DNA from: Neelides folsomi
Taxonomy: Eukaryota; Arthropoda; Collembola; Neelipleona; Neelidae
Assembly (NCBI GenBank): GCA_034687125.1
Contig: JAQGBZ010000167.1
Span: forward strand, 62,001-126,000
Direction of reading: 5' to 3'
Length of the DNA: 64,000 bases
The translations under genes were made by a program, and so were the position numbers. This document shows, piece after piece, positions 38,101-55,720 of the stretch. Under the pieces are notes generated by a model. It was not told where the DNA came from. It saw nothing but the letters and a program-made list of their open reading frames with translations, and ran no database searches. Each line of letters opens with the position of its first letter. The stretch's first letter is position 1.

Positions 38101-41100
38101 ATCATTCCCAACCAATGTCCAAGATTTTTAAGAAGTGTTCGATCAGCAAAATTCCCTGCGGATTTGTCTGTTCGAAGAAGAATCTTTATGTTACGATGAG
38201 TCTCAGATAAAACGTGAGAATTGAGCTCTTTGGTTTTAAGTGTGTCGAGCAGATTAGAATAAAGTGTGTGAAAATTGAGCTCGAGACTCGCTCGTTTAAG
38301 AACCAAATAATGAGCAATCCAAGGCCAATGGTCAGCCCCAATCACTTCTTTTAATTCCTCACACTTTTGGGTTAAATTCATTTGATTTAAATTGTTAAAG
38401 ATAAATGCTGTTTTGTCTTGGACATTCTCTGGTGGTGGAGTTGGGCTGTTTTCCTTTTCCGTTGCTACAAGAAGAGTATTGATATTTGTCGCATTGGCTA
38501 TTGATGGTCGTCCTAATTGAAATAAATTCGATTAAATTTTTATCCATTTTAATTACAAAAATAAAAAATTTAATATTAAGTTAAAAATTTGTTTAATGAT
38601 GTGACGTATAAAATCTTAATTAGTTTAATTAATTAAAGATTTACCCGATAACACGGGCCCAGGCGCTGATTTCCCTGGAGTAGTCGCAATCGACGTTGTT
38701 GTAGATGTCTTAGCTTGTCCGGTCGTCGGAGTTGTTGTAGGAATATTTTGAGGTGTTGACGCGGTCGTTCTGGCTGCCCTTGCCCTTGGGGGCTCTTGGG
38801 ATCTCGCTCCAAAATCAACGTATTCTTGAAGCTCCGGTGGAAATTCAGAAAAATGTTGAATGCTCGAAAGATGTTGACAATATTGGGGATATTCCTTAAG
38901 TCTCGCTTTGAACCTGTCAAGGGCTGTTAGTCCAAAATAATAAATCTTCTGCCCTGGTGGCTTTTTGAGTGCATCGACGACAAATCGTAGTGCAACTCCA
39001 AGTTGAAGATAAGATGAAACGAGCCCGTGTTCGATGATTCCTCCAAATAGCTGTGCAGTTGTTTGTAATTCTTGTTCTGGATATTGAGGGAAAAACTTGT
39101 ATTCTCCAAACAGGTTACGAAGCATACAGTTGAAAACTTCTCTTTCTCTTCGAACCGTCGAGTCTTGAAATCGTTTTAAATGATCAAGAACTTCATCGAT
39201 TGACATACTCGGATCCTTAAAAAAATATTTTAATTAAGTCATCAGACATCAGACTATTTCAGGCTAATATGAACAAAATTTCAAATTGGTTAATAAAAGT
39301 AAAATAATTTTTATGGTCATAAATGTCAAATATTAACCAAAAAAAGTACAAATAATCCATTTATTGTATTGACGCAATGATTAAAGTAAGAATAAGATTA
39401 AGTTTAAAAAAGTTTTAAAGTTTTAAAAAACTTTAAAAAAGTTAAACTTGTTGATTTTATTAAAATCTTGTGAGAAAAAGTGAGAAAAGAGTTTAATAAG
39501 TGAGTTAAAAAACTTACAGGTGGCTTGCTGTAAATTCTATGAAAATAGCTGTTAGCTTCATCTTCAGCTTCCTTGGAAATGTCAGGTTGATCTCCCCCAA
39601 AGAGCTGAGCATTCTCTTGTGATCGATTATCCCCCGTTGACACCGAAAGCGAACCCAAATTTCCAGAAAGTCTCCCTCCAAGGATCCCGATCGGATTAAC
39701 CGTAGGCAAGTTAGAAGGCGGTGGTCCAATCGGTGGTGGCATGGGAAGTCCCGGGTAGTTCGACCCGGGTGTTCCAGCTCCCGAGAAATTGTGATGGATA
39801 AGTCGTGAAGGTGAACCGGGTGGAGGTCCAAATCCACTAGCCGCAGCAGCTGCCACTGCCGGGGGTGGCGGTCCGCCACCTAAATTCAAATTACTCAAAT
39901 TTCCCGACAACCCCGAAAGTGAATCCGAAGTCGGAGGAAATGTAGGTGATTGGGCAACATTGAAATTTGGCGGTCTTAAAACACCCGGTGGTTGGTGGGG
40001 TGGCGGATTTGCTGCTCTCGATTTCGTCATGATCAGATTATAAGTTGATGAAATATTCACAATCATTTCGCTCGTCTCATGACTCACTTTCCCAACATAC
40101 TGATGTAAACATTGAATAATCGTTCCTGTTGTTTCTTGAGGGAGAATTGCCGTCTTTGGGAGATTTTCCTCTTTGCCGAATAAATACGGAGCTCTTTTGT
40201 TCAGCACTTTAATAATTGATGAAATGAATGGTTCTCCATGTTCACGCCCTTTGTCACTTAGCCATTTGTCCAATTTAAGAAATTCTCTCCTCGATGCAAG
40301 ACAAGCCAATTCTATAATAAATACAAAGGAAGAACTCGAAGTCGCATTTAAAAGAGCAGAAAGGGCTTTTAAATCCTGAGCCAAGTCCAAAATTCTTGAT
40401 AATTTAGTTTGATCTTGGGCCACTTCGCCCACTCCGCTTCTCAGGTACCATTCAGCCATTGCATGAATCATGATAGGTCGCACAAGTGTGTTCGGTGTAT
40501 GCCAGGCATATTGGAGAATTAAGGCCGAATTGACATGGTTGCCGAGGAAGATGGGGAAGAGTGAGGCCATGAGTTCTTGTCGGAGCATATTCATCGGGGA
40601 GGTTAATTGGATTAAACCAACTAAAAGAATGTCGGGACAATGATTGACAGGGAAATGGAAGAGCTCCTGGATCGTGGAATAATGACCAGCGTCCGAAAGG
40701 AATAAAAGGAGTTCGAGGAGTTCGATCGACTTCCAAATTGCAATATCCTTCATATCGGTTAAATTCTTATCAGCTGGGCCGGTAGACTTCAACATGTCGA
40801 CGGTGGTGGGATGGTATGGGAAATCGGCGAAGGAGAACACATCACTGTTCTTGGGATTAAGGGCACATTTGATGAAATTCAGTTGACCCTCCGTATTATT
40901 CCATTTACGGTAAATGGTCTCGATGGGGAACTGGTCCGGCCGGTTGACATTTTGGAGTTCAAGCCCATGGGTCAGAGCCTCCATAAGGCTCCGGAAAGAT
41001 CGGCCGTCTTTGATGGAAAATCCGGGGAAATCCAATTCATGGAAGACTTCTTTCCAAAGCAGAGTCGGGACGATTTCAAGGACGGCTTGGACAAAGTTCT

Positions 41101-41556
41101 TCCCATTCCATGAAGGCACCCCGTCCCCTTTAGGGCCCATGGCCTTGATGGACGAACTCAAGGACTGTTCTTCGCCCCATCCGCCAAGACTGATGTTGAG
41201 GGCCTCTTGGGCCTTGACCATACCGTGCATAATCCGAGCGACCGTCTGAGCTGTGAACTTCCCGGGACCCAAGGAGGCCAACGTTGCCCGGCATTCCTCC
41301 ACAGAGGAACAGACGTTGGGGCCCATTTCGAGCATAAAGTCAACGACTCCGGGATCGAAGTTGACTGCCGGGTTTTGGTCGGTGGGTTCCATATCGGTCA
41401 AATTGATTTCCAGAGGAAACTTGAAACTTGAAACTTCCTCTTCTTCCTCTCCCTCACCGTAGAGAATAGGAAGGAGGATGCTTGGACACCGATGGCGATC
41501 TTCGAAAAGTTCCTTGAGCTCCTTCACAAATTCCTTGTCCTCCAGAGTGCCTTTTT
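32125..41556 (-). CDS. CNOT1: CCR4-NOT transcription complex subunit 1 (CNOT1), 5' end not found
   Basis: Thirteen minus-strand exons join in frame to about 2,315 residues: 39518-41556, 38645-39215, 37638-38512, 36343-37188, 35869-36192, 35486-35718, 35123-35348, 34776-34947, 34353-34558, 33809-34087, 33090-33653, 32589-32888, 32125-32439. CNOT1 is the scaffold of the cytoplasmic deadenylase complex. Visible regions are the HEAT-like N-terminal part ([31 protein letters not shown]), a Pro/Gly-rich linker, the TTP-binding part ([19 protein letters not shown]), the MIF4G CAF1-binding domain ([19 protein letters not shown]), the DUF3819 CAF40-binding part ([15 protein letters not shown]), and the C-terminal NOT1 domain ([20 protein letters not shown]). 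The first exon starts at codon phase 1 after acceptor gggtttag and aligns to about residue 200 of vertebrate CNOT1. No preceding coding exon is visible. The stop codon sits inside an AATAAA hexamer. Confidence 0.95.
34177..34253. repeat. Intronic repeat copy 1 in CNOT1
   Basis: A 77-bp unit bounded by aaggat and atcctt, containing acatcagcacaaaagtatcg and aactctagtcaaaaacatca. It is nearly identical to the unit at 34632-34712, and a fragment (agaaactctagtcaagacatc) occurs at about 33018. It lies in the intron between exons 34353-34558 and 33809-34087. Confidence 0.75.
34632..34712. repeat. Intronic repeat copy 2 in CNOT1
   Basis: Second copy of the aaggat...atcctt unit in the next intron upstream, about 455 bp from copy 1. 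It differs by a few substitutions and small indels. The termini form a short inverted repeat, suggesting a tiny non-autonomous transposon rather than simple local duplication. Confidence 0.75.
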
Positions 41557-42132
41557 CTAAACCCACAAAGGAAATTATCAAAGGGCGTTCGAAGGACAAA
41601 CATCGTTGAATAATATACCGATACCGAGATGGGCATATAAAAAATGTAAAACTAGATAAAACAAAGCTATCATATTTAATGGGATTTAGAGTTCAATGAA
41701 ACGAAGGTTAAAAATATGAAATTTATTTTTAGAAGACCGGTCCATGCATCGGTCACTTCCACACGACTTAAACTCCATTTGGATAAATGCAGTTTGTTTA
41801 ATTATCCGTTATATTTCCTCTAATGTTATAAATAAGGTAAAGAGGAGGAATATATAGAAATGTAACATGGCGTTATAGCGATGTAAATTAACATTGTAGC
41901 ATAGGAATAGAAATGTTTTTTACGTTTTTTAGACTATAAAAAGTAACATTCCAAATTTCGGATAAATTATTTTCGAACGATGCGAATCCCTAGGAACCGT
42001 TAATGGGCTCATAGATAGTTAATTGTAGTTTAATAAATTATCATGAAAATTTTTTAAATCTCCATAAACACCGTGTTGGGGCCCTACTGGTCTTATTTAC
42101 GCTAAAGATAATTAATTAATTGGGATGCTTAC

Positions 42133-42365
42133 CTCAGGTAAAACTCGAATCGTTAATTGATAATATAAACATCTGAGGGGGATTTAATTATTTTAAATCG
42201 TAATCAAATAATTGTGATTGAAGTGACCGAAGGCGAACAGACACAAATTCCTCCATTTGTATTGAGCAGAACCGAAAGAAGCCATATGAGTGAAGATAGG
42301 AAGGGAAATACAAGGCATTTTATATATCAAATCCTACTAGCCACGCCTCCATGCTACGTCACTGG
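42133..42365 (-). promoter_or_regulatory. CNOT1 core promoter and probable leader exon
   Basis: Read on the minus strand there is, in order, a CRE-like gtgacgta (42355-42362), a GC/KLF box ggcgtggc (42340-42347) and a TATA-like tatataaaa (42318-42326). About 30 bp further on transcription would start near 42290. The resulting leader ends at 42133 with a strong donor, ctgag-gtaagc. It contains short ATG frames that stop before the donor and no frame that could join the first CNOT1 coding exon. Confidence 0.55.
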
Positions 42366-43537
42366 ACCATGAATACGAATATTTTTCCCACCACGGGCTT
42401 CACCTTCTTCCACCCTATAGGGTCTAAAAACAACCATTGTTCCAAACTGCCCCTAATTATATAAATTTACCTGAGCCGAGGTTCACTTGAGATTTACCTG
42501 GAGTTTATACTTGGAGTATATTTTATTATCCTTACCTGGAGTTTACTTCGAGTGGACGTTAACTGCGGTTAACTAGATAGTTTAACTAATCACGAAGAGA
42601 CTGAGAGAATGACCGATAATGAGTAAAGGACAATCAGGACATTTAATGCAATAAAGAAGATGATATAAATAATAGTTTTATTGTCAGTTTCAGTTTTATC
42701 GGGATCTCCAATTAATCAATTAATCGCGTGGCATGAAATGGGTTTATAAATAATAATAGCATTCAAATTATCTTAACATTATTAGTATAATTTTTCGTGA
42801 GTATTTAAATAAGAAATATAGGTTGCATGATTATTCGATAAAATACATATTTACTGAATTGGTGTAGTTTTGTTAATTGTACTTTGGTGTGTACGCATTA
42901 TTTATGGAATCGTTATTATTTACGTTCCTTATAATTAAATTGACAGGAAAGACTTTATAAAACTATATTTTATAGAGAACAAGAAATTCTGGAAACAAAT
43001 CTCTTGAAAGTACAGATATCCCATTATAACTAAATAATTATCTATCACAGAACTTTATTAGACTTTATACTAACGACTTTATACTTTATTTGGAATCTCA
43101 TTAATATTGTCACCTCGTTTCATCTTCAATTTCAACATTTATTTAAAGGAAAACACCAAAGTGTTTTATATCTATCTTTAAATTAATTATGTTTAAAATC
43201 GATTGATGTTATTTTAACACACTCTTTATAGAATAATCTTAAAATTAGCTTATCACTTACTATAATTTAAGTTACAATTTTTACTGAATATCTTAATTTA
43301 TCATTTTTTACATCTAAACCTAATATAAATTAACAATTATGAATAAATACTTAAACATGCGATAGAAGTTAATATATATCACGAAACATTTGGAAAGTTA
43401 ATTATATTAAATAATAATTAAGATAACAATTAAGAATACTTAATACCACAAACAAATAATTTAAAAACGCAAAACAAAAATATTTTAAAATTCAAACAAA
43501 ATCTAGCTATTTGGCACAAAAAATAAAGATTTCGAAA
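42366..43537. other. Intergenic region between CNOT1 promoter and TMEM104 3' end
   Basis: AT-rich, with a few moderately conserved-looking promoter-like patches (for example acctggagtttac repeats at about 42500-42545) but no coding frame of note. The part nearest 43538 should be the TMEM104 3' UTR. Confidence 0.4.
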
Positions 43538-46500
43538 TTAAAATAAATGATTTATCGTTACGAAGAGTATTGAGAGGAAAGCCCAAATGAGAACGAACCA
43601 CAGCCATGCAACGTGTCTGAATGGCGATGAATATGGATTCTTGTCAATTGTAGATCTCATGCATTGTCGTGCATTGTAGACGAGGAATATTGGAATAAGG
43701 TATTGAATTCCGGCCCCAGCATAGGAGCCAGTAAAACTAACTAACACTTGAACATCTTCAACGAAAATTGCCACAAGGAAGGGCGGAATGATTGACATTA
43801 AAGGAAAACCAAGGTTGGCAAAGAGGCGAAGACAAAGAGATGAATTTATTGTTGCTGTCGAGTCATCGTCCATTCTTTGTTCTTCATCAATATCGTCAAA
43901 ATTGAACAAGGCTTTTAAATTGTTCCTGAAAATATCAAAAATGTAATTATTGGTAATTTTAATAATTAACTTTATTAATGATTGAGATCTAAAATCATGT
44001 TTTATTACCTTAAAGTAATTGCAATGATTGGGAAATTTGTACTGAGAGTGAAGACAGGAAAGAGCGAAAGGAAATACTGAATTCCAAGTGTAAAGATTCC
44101 ATGGCCTGTTGGATCAGTTTTGTCAGGTTCAAAATTGAGAGTGTAAAGGTCGTGGATTTCCTCAAATGCATAAATTCCGGTATATGCAAGAAGGAGATAG
44201 AATAATGTAATGACGATATAGTCAAGAGTAAACATTTTAAATATGTCCTTTTTTGATGCGATTGGCGTGACGAGTGAAGGAAGCGAATGATGACACATAA
44301 ATCTAAAGTTAAAAAATTTATTATATTTTCACCTTATTTTTAATTGTCAGTTTATTTAATTAATTAATTGTAAATTATATTGTCTCACGAATAGACACAA
44401 ACACCGAAAAGATTTGGAAGAGCATAAACATCTCCCATTATTGGTTTTCCGGTTCCTTTTCCCTTTGCAAGAATTATAAACGCCAGAGTGATCATAACTA
44501 TGAAAGCTGTAAAAAGAACATTAAATTATTCACATTTTTTAACCACTTTAAAATAAAAATGAATTGCTTTTATCATGAAAAGTTAATGGAATTTAAAAAA
44601 AAATTAAAATGAACATACCGAGCCATCTCATCAAACTTGTGAGAATTTGTAAATGTTTCGTTTTCTGCACATTGAAAAACACAAACGGGCCAAGGACTAT
44701 GAGAAAAAGAGCTGCGTAAATTCGATATGCGTCAAACCGATTAACTTGGACAACGGAAGTCCAACACAATTCGTCATTTGGAATTATTGTCGAGTTCGGA
44801 GCTGTTGTATTTTGAAATGGAGGAATATAAGTGCTAAATAACATTAAATACAAACTATTAAAATCTTAAAATTAACATTCTGCTTGAATAAATGTTTTAA
44901 ATATTGGAAAAATACTATAAATGATTATAATTAAAAATAATATTGTAATGTGTAATGATTATGATAAATTGTATTTAAACTAACCATGTAATATCTCTCA
45001 GAGATTTAGCCACAGCAGCGATATAAATAGCTAAATCTCCATATAGGTAAACAGTAATGCAGGCATAGAAGAGATAAATTCCCAAGTTGTTAAAGAACAT
45101 TGAAGCCATTCGACCCTAAAAGAAACAAACCAATTTTAAATCAACTTTATTATTGCATTAAGCCATTTACAATTAGTGTTTAATTGGTTATTAAGAAGTT
45201 AAAGGAATAAGTTAATTGTATAGTACCATTTCGACTCTTTCTTTGATTTCAAATATTGCTGCATTATTGTCTTCTCTGACTTCTTGATTTCGATCTCCAT
45301 GTCCGGGTGGAATGAGCGGATCTCTTTCTCTTCTGGAAGGTCTATCATTGATGGATTCAGTTCGAAAGCTTTCCTTCCCTTGTTTAGCTTTCACAATGAG
45401 AGCATTGGAAATTGACATTGCTTCAACTACTAATGTGACAGTCAGAAAACTATAAAATTAAATACAATTAAATCAGTTAATCGTTCATTAGAATTTATAA
45501 TGTATGATTATAATAATAATTTTTAACTTATTGTCAGAATGTTTATCATAGTTTTCATTCATGTTGAAAATAAAATGTATACAGTCGTTAAAATACAGTA
45601 ATTAAATCATTAATGGTTAACGGTGAGAGTTATTTAAAATTTAATTACCTCATGAATGCCAAAATGAGTATGATGACTAGACCAAGTACAGTTCCAGCTT
45701 TTCCAAAAGCTGCCGGTAATGTTAAAGCTCCCGTTCCAACAATGAGGTTGAAGATGTAAATCAGACCGGTCTGGGAGTCAAGAAATTTGATAATTGGAAT
45801 CACCGACACAATTAAACTTTTCCAACGATAAATGTGCATTTTGTATAAAACTTTTAACTTAATATTATTAGAGAAAATATTAAGCTTTTTTTTTTATTAA
45901 AAAGCTATTTAGCTACTGTCAATCAGAATTAAATATAATATTTAAACTTTCAGCTCATATTTGAATATTTGTGAAACTTTCAGTACTTGCAGTCTCGGAT
46001 CAACTTTTGCCAACTTTTAACTTTTACCAATTTTTACTATTTGTCACTATAACTTATAAAATGTATAAAGCATAAGAATGAGATTTGGGGGAGAAATGCA
46101 CAATGGATAGTTTGCGGTTCATTGGAATTGAAAGATAACGCTGAATTTTTTATAATATAAGAATGTACTCTATGTAGAATATGTCAAGTACATACTTAAT
46201 GTATACTTAATTTTGGTAGTTTGTACAATGAATGAGGAAAAGTTATGACCTTATTAAATAATAATAAATTGGGAAATGGAGTATTTTGAATGAGTAGTGT
46301 GAATGAGCGAAAGATGTTTAAGCAATGATTGACAGATGAAAACAGTTTGTAAAACACTCTGCAAAAGTACAATGGATCTCAATAATAATACAATCTGGTT
46401 AAAGCACGGGTCTACTTTAAAGTGTAATTTATGTGAATATTATAATTTAATAAATTGTAGCTTTCTAATTTGTTATCAAAACGTGTAGTTATAAAATGAA

Positions 46501-47202
46501 TAGGAAGTCCTTGGATCTCGTGTACAATAAAATAACCGCATTGACTCCACTTACCTAAATTATCAAATTAGTTTAACTTTAAACTATGAATTTTGTGGTG
46601 AGGAAAATTGTACATTGTGTTAATTCATAGATAAATTGAAATTATACATGAGAGATATGTTAAGCGATTTTGGGGAATAAGATAAATAATAAAGCGACAA
46701 TAAAACAGAACAAATGGGGCTGATATTTCAATATTTCAATTCAATTCTTTATAAAATTCTATTCATACATAAATATTTTCTGGATTAAAATTGAAAGTGA
46801 ATTATATAATATAATATTTAAGATAAAATTATTTTTGTTTTGCAAGATGAAAACGTAAAATAATTTTAACATACAATGCAACATATCAGTCTAATTGATA
46901 ACAATAATTTGATTAGATTACAATTAAGGAAAAACAGAAAGGTCGAATTACATAACATTGAAATAATTAAATGAATCAAACTTGTAAAATAATCAAAGTT
47001 AATAACGCCTATGTCTATGCTATGCCTAAAAGTTTTTCTTTGTTTCAAAAATTATGACCACGTTCTCTTTGTTTGTAATTTGTAAATACCCGATAATAAT
47101 GCATGTTATAATTTATTCTAATATTAACCATGATCAATAAACTGATTATTTTCAACTTACGAAAGGCGAGTAGTTCCGATCATCGACAATTTCAGACGGC
47201 AT
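43538..47202 (-). CDS. TMEM104: Transmembrane protein 104 homologue (AAAP-type)
   Basis: Eight minus-strand exons join to 510 residues: 47161-47202, 45649-45770, 45227-45449, 44985-45115, 44619-44833, 44389-44506, 44009-44302, 43538-43925. The first coding exon is only 14 codons (MPSEIVDDRNYSPF) and lies 1.4 kb upstream. It was chosen because it joins in phase to TGLIYIFNLIVGTGALTLP, exactly as in animal TMEM104, whereas a nearer ATG at 45839 lies inside the intron. The protein has about ten to eleven membrane spans of the amino-acid permease fold, a long acidic/basic cytosolic loop (about residues 60-120, ending IFEIKERVEMGRMASMFFNN), and YLYGDLAIYIAAVAKSLRD. Transport substrate is unknown for this family. 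Length is near the vertebrate ~500 residues. Confidence 0.9.
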
Positions 47203-48107
47203 TTTTGATTCTTTGCGATCGCAAAATAAAAGATGGAAAAATTTTCAAATTTCAGACCTTCTGGAAATGACTAATTATTCGTCATCGATAAGTCTTGTTT
47301 AGTCCAGTTCCTGTCATCTGAAAAATTCAAATTATGATTCATTTAAAGTCAGTTAAAAATAATAATTGCCACATTATAAATAATTGTGGTTTGTGGTTCT
47401 TATTTTTTTACATAAATGAATAAAAGTGTCCCTATTTTTAGTTTAGTTTAGGGGGTTCGAATCTTCCTTAAAGTTTAATAAAATAGTATTAAATGTATTA
47501 AAATAATACAGTGATTATAAATTTAACTTAATCTTTATAAAGACCAATGATCAATTGTCGTTTTAAGACATTTAATTACAAAATATAATTTTACCTTTTT
47601 CGATCTTGATCCTAAAGCTGTGAATTGAGCAACTGCGAATCAACTTTTTATCCAGTTAGGAGATTATTATAAAATAACTATCCAATTATGGAAGAAAACT
47701 TAAATGTAATTAATATTAATCTCAAGTTAGTTAAATTAACTCCCTTTAAAGATGGCAATCGCAATCAGGAACTCTCCTCACGCTCTTCTGAACTTTCCCA
47801 TAAAATCTCTCCCCATTAAATTCAATCCTCCTGCTAAAAGCAAATCTTTTGTGTGGCGGGAATGCATTTTCACTTTCATTCCCATTCGCAAACAATAAAG
47901 AAAACAGCAAATGGATGTGAAAGCATTTGTTAGCTAATTGGCTTGTCCTTTGTCATTTAACTTCTTTTTATTTGTTTTTCATTAATCTCGATATATCCTT
48001 TGTTGTTTTTTACTATACAGCCCTAATCTTTAAATATAGAACAATGTTTTTATGACCTGAGTAAGGGTCGGAAACTTGGCCGATTCTGATCCATTTTCAC
48101 TTCGAGG
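47203..48107. promoter_or_regulatory. Divergent promoter region of TMEM104 and GINS1
   Basis: The two start codons point away from each other across about 900 bp. On the minus strand a TMEM104 leader appears spliced: a putative leader exon ends at 47595 (gaaaaag then gtaaaa), and the next begins at 47318 after ttttcag. That exon opens with a 12-codon upstream frame at 47283-47318 overlapping a second very short one. The likely shared promoter is therefore about 47650-48050, where the pyrimidine-rich stretch 47765-47885 stands out from the AT-rich background. Confidence 0.45.
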
Positions 48108-49022
48108 ATGTATGGAGATCGAGCGTTTGAACTCATAAAAGAATTGGCAAGATCTAAGGACTCAATTCCTCCATTTGATGTAAGAAACAATAAATCATAA
48201 ATTAGAGTTAACTTTAATTCAATTAATCACTTGAGATCTAATTAAAATTATTTGTATACAGGAAAATGGGATTCGGCAGATTGTCGAAGAAATGAAAGCT
48301 TTGTTTCAACAAAATCAAAAAGAGTTGTAAGTTATACTAATATTATGGAATTTAAATGGTTCTAATCTTTAAAACGGTTTTATTTACTTTATTTTTACCC
48401 AATTAGCTCTTTAAGTATTGACGAGAGCATCCAATATCATCCAGGAATTCATTTGCGCCATGCAGCTTTAGAAAGAAACAAGCAATGCCTCTTGGCTTAT
48501 TTGTAAGTTATTTTATAAATTGGGTTTTCATAAACTTCTTCGTATGAATTATAACTTGATATTAGATTTGATGAACTGTAATACTAATGAAAGGTTTGTT
48601 TTATATTTTAAAGATACAATCGTCTCGTTAAGATTCAAAAAACTCGTTGGACATTTGGAAGCATTTTGCCTACACAAGTTAGAGCTAATATAACTGAACA
48701 GGAATTTCAGTACTTTCAGAATTATAATAAAAATTTGGCTAATTACATGAGGACATTGAATCTTGACTTGACTCAAGATGTTAAACCTCCAAAGTCCATA
48801 ATGATTGAGGTAATATTCATTCCAATATAAAAACAACTCATATCTAACATTAAATCTACAATAAGTAATTGTTTTGATCTAAAGGTTCGAGTTTTACGAG
48901 ACTACGGCGAATTCGAAATTGAAAATGGAGAACTAATCAATCTCAAAAAAGACTCGACACATTATCTCCCACGAGCCCAATGCGAAATTTTAATACGACA
49001 AGGAATTGTTGAAGTAGTTTAA
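48108..49022 (+). CDS. GINS1: DNA replication complex GINS protein PSF1 (GINS1)
   Basis: Five exons join to 188 residues: 48108-48179, 48262-48326, 48407-48502, 48614-48809, 48885-49022. PSF1 is one of four subunits of GINS, which with CDC45 and MCM2-7 forms the replicative CMG helicase in the nucleus. The N-terminal helical A domain includes the family signatures MYGDRAFELIKELAR and HLRHAALERNKQCLLAYLYNRL. The C-terminal B domain starts at PPKSIMIEVRVLRDYGEFE and ends HYLPRAQCEILIRQGIVEVV, which is the typical end. Length agrees with animal PSF1 (about 190-200). SMC3 begins 740 bp downstream on the same strand. Confidence 0.95.
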
Positions 49023-49760
49023 AAATTGTACGTGATCAAAGTAATCATTATCATCACATTTCCAATAATCTTCTTTGTATTGTTAGATCCATTACTTAAA
49101 ATTTTCATTAACGTGACTTTTGTACAAAATGTAACGTAATATTATAATTCGATCACATATATAATTATTATATTAAATAATATCTAATATAAAATTATAT
49201 TTAACTAATACCTATTTATATTAAATTATTAAACACTAACTGTCATAAATAGTTATAAAAATCATTTGAAAAATACCATTCATTGATTATAAAATTAACA
49301 TACAGATTATAACCAATCAAAGAAGTTATTTAAATAATTAACAACTCTTGCAATCATCTTTAACTGACTTTAACATAATGTTTAATTCCGTTTATCATCC
49401 TTCCTATAAAATTATTTTTTTGACCATTGAAAATGCACAATGCACACATATATAGTTTACACAGAATTCGCATAGTACAAGTATAGCCATCCGCATCAAC
49501 CCAATGCATTGAGTTTGTATGATGACTATGAATTTCTTGTATGGCAATACCGTGATGCCTCTAGCTATATCATTCGCGTATGCGCCCTATGAGCGTCAAA
49601 CCCCGCTTCGCTCCAGACTTCTTTTTGTTCATTTTAATGTCATTTCTCATAGTTTTTTCGGAATTTTAGAAATGACCTGGAAGGACGATTCCAAAGGTTA
49701 AAGGTCCTTTAATAAAGAGCCTATGCAATTGTTCTATCCGCTTCCATATAATTTCCCAAG
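49023..49760. other. Intergenic spacer between GINS1 and SMC3
   Basis: The first half is AT-rich GINS1 3' flank. 49540-49620 is richer in G+C (ccctatgagcgtcaaaccccgcttcgctcc) and probably belongs to the SMC3 promoter. A 60-codon frame at 49519-49701 is not family-like. Confidence 0.4.
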
Positions 49761-54498
<4,738 letters not shown>

Positions 54499-55720
54499 AG
54501 ATGAGATTTTTGTTTTTTTATCTGTTCAAGGTGAATCTTCCCTTATCTATCCATTTTTTAACAAAACTTGTGGGTTTTATATTCTTACTAAAATTATGAA
54601 TTTTAGTATTTTCAATACAAAGACTATAATTTTTAATGAAAACAGTGAACACATTACATACTGATTTGGGTATGTAAAAATTATGTTTACATGTAAATAT
54701 TTTAAAGTTGTGGTTAGAGTTAATAATTAAATTTATTTATTTACTACAAGTCGAAAATCGACTTTGTGTTTTAATCCCTTATCAGCTTTTCCGGTCGATA
54801 GTACAAGATATTTCCTAGTTAATTTAAATGGGTTTGGGTATTTATTGTAAAAATCTAACAATGATTCTTTTATGGTTTGCTTTGGAAGTTTATAAAATCT
54901 TATTTTTACTATTGAAAGTAAAATGTATTTTAATGTTGCATTATTTAAATAATACGTACTGTATGTATGTAAAGTGCATCGATTTATTCAACATCTATGA
55001 ATTTTGTACTTTTGGAATATTTTATACAATGGTTTTATTTAATTAACACTATTTACCTTTAGATTTAAGAATTTTCTATAAGTATTGAATAATGTTATAA
55101 TTTACAAATAATTAGGATGCCAATTGACCTTTTTTTTACTTTTATCACTGACTAATATATGGGAATAAAATAAATATGATTATTTGTCTATATGATTAGA
55201 ACATTTGTAACTTTATAAGGTTGAATGTATAAATATTAGTGTTATTATAAAGTTTTAACAAAAGCGGTATTTGTACGATTAGCAGAATTACAAAGTACAG
55301 CTTAGTTTGTACAATTACTGTCAAAATTTTTGTGAAACTAAGTTAATGTAAAATACATCGTAATGTTAGTAAGGTTTAATAAATTATGATAAATTACATG
55401 TTTTTATTAATTCATTAAACTTCGGATCTAATTAAATTAATTAAGATGGTGATGGGTTTATTGGTTTTTATGCAATCAACAAGTTGTCTTTCACTACTTG
55501 ATTGCAGTTTTGCAGTTTTGGAGTTGCCATTAGTTTCTTCAAAATTATTGGAATATCGATTAAACTCTAATAGGAAATAAGAAGCTTCGAATAGTAAAGA
55601 ACTCCTATAATCCAAATCATGGTATTTTCTTATGCATAAAAGCATGTCTGTGGTTCATAGTTTTCTAACCATAGGATCATTTAACTTTATTGGGTAATTT
55701 CTATTTAATCATTTAATCCA
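54499..55720. other. SMC3 3' flank and DNAI4 promoter region
   Basis: AT-rich, without a supportable gene; short open frames at 54470-55046 and 55415-55645 have no family features. Short AATAAA-type hexamers occur, for example near 55165, but the SMC3 cleavage site cannot be fixed. Confidence 0.4.

Noticed and set aside
38633-39109. Alternative minus-strand frames over CNOT1 exon 38645-39215
   Set aside because: They overlap the conserved CNOT1 frame and match nothing.
45771-45839. Start of TMEM104 at the ATG at 45839
   Set aside because: It lies before a good acceptor (ttgactcccag), and the residues it adds do not match the family; the exon at 47161-47202 joins in phase and matches.
47450-47470. 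tRNA T-arm-like ggttcgaatc
   Set aside because: The stem would rely on several G-T pairs and no A-box, D arm or acceptor stem is present upstream.
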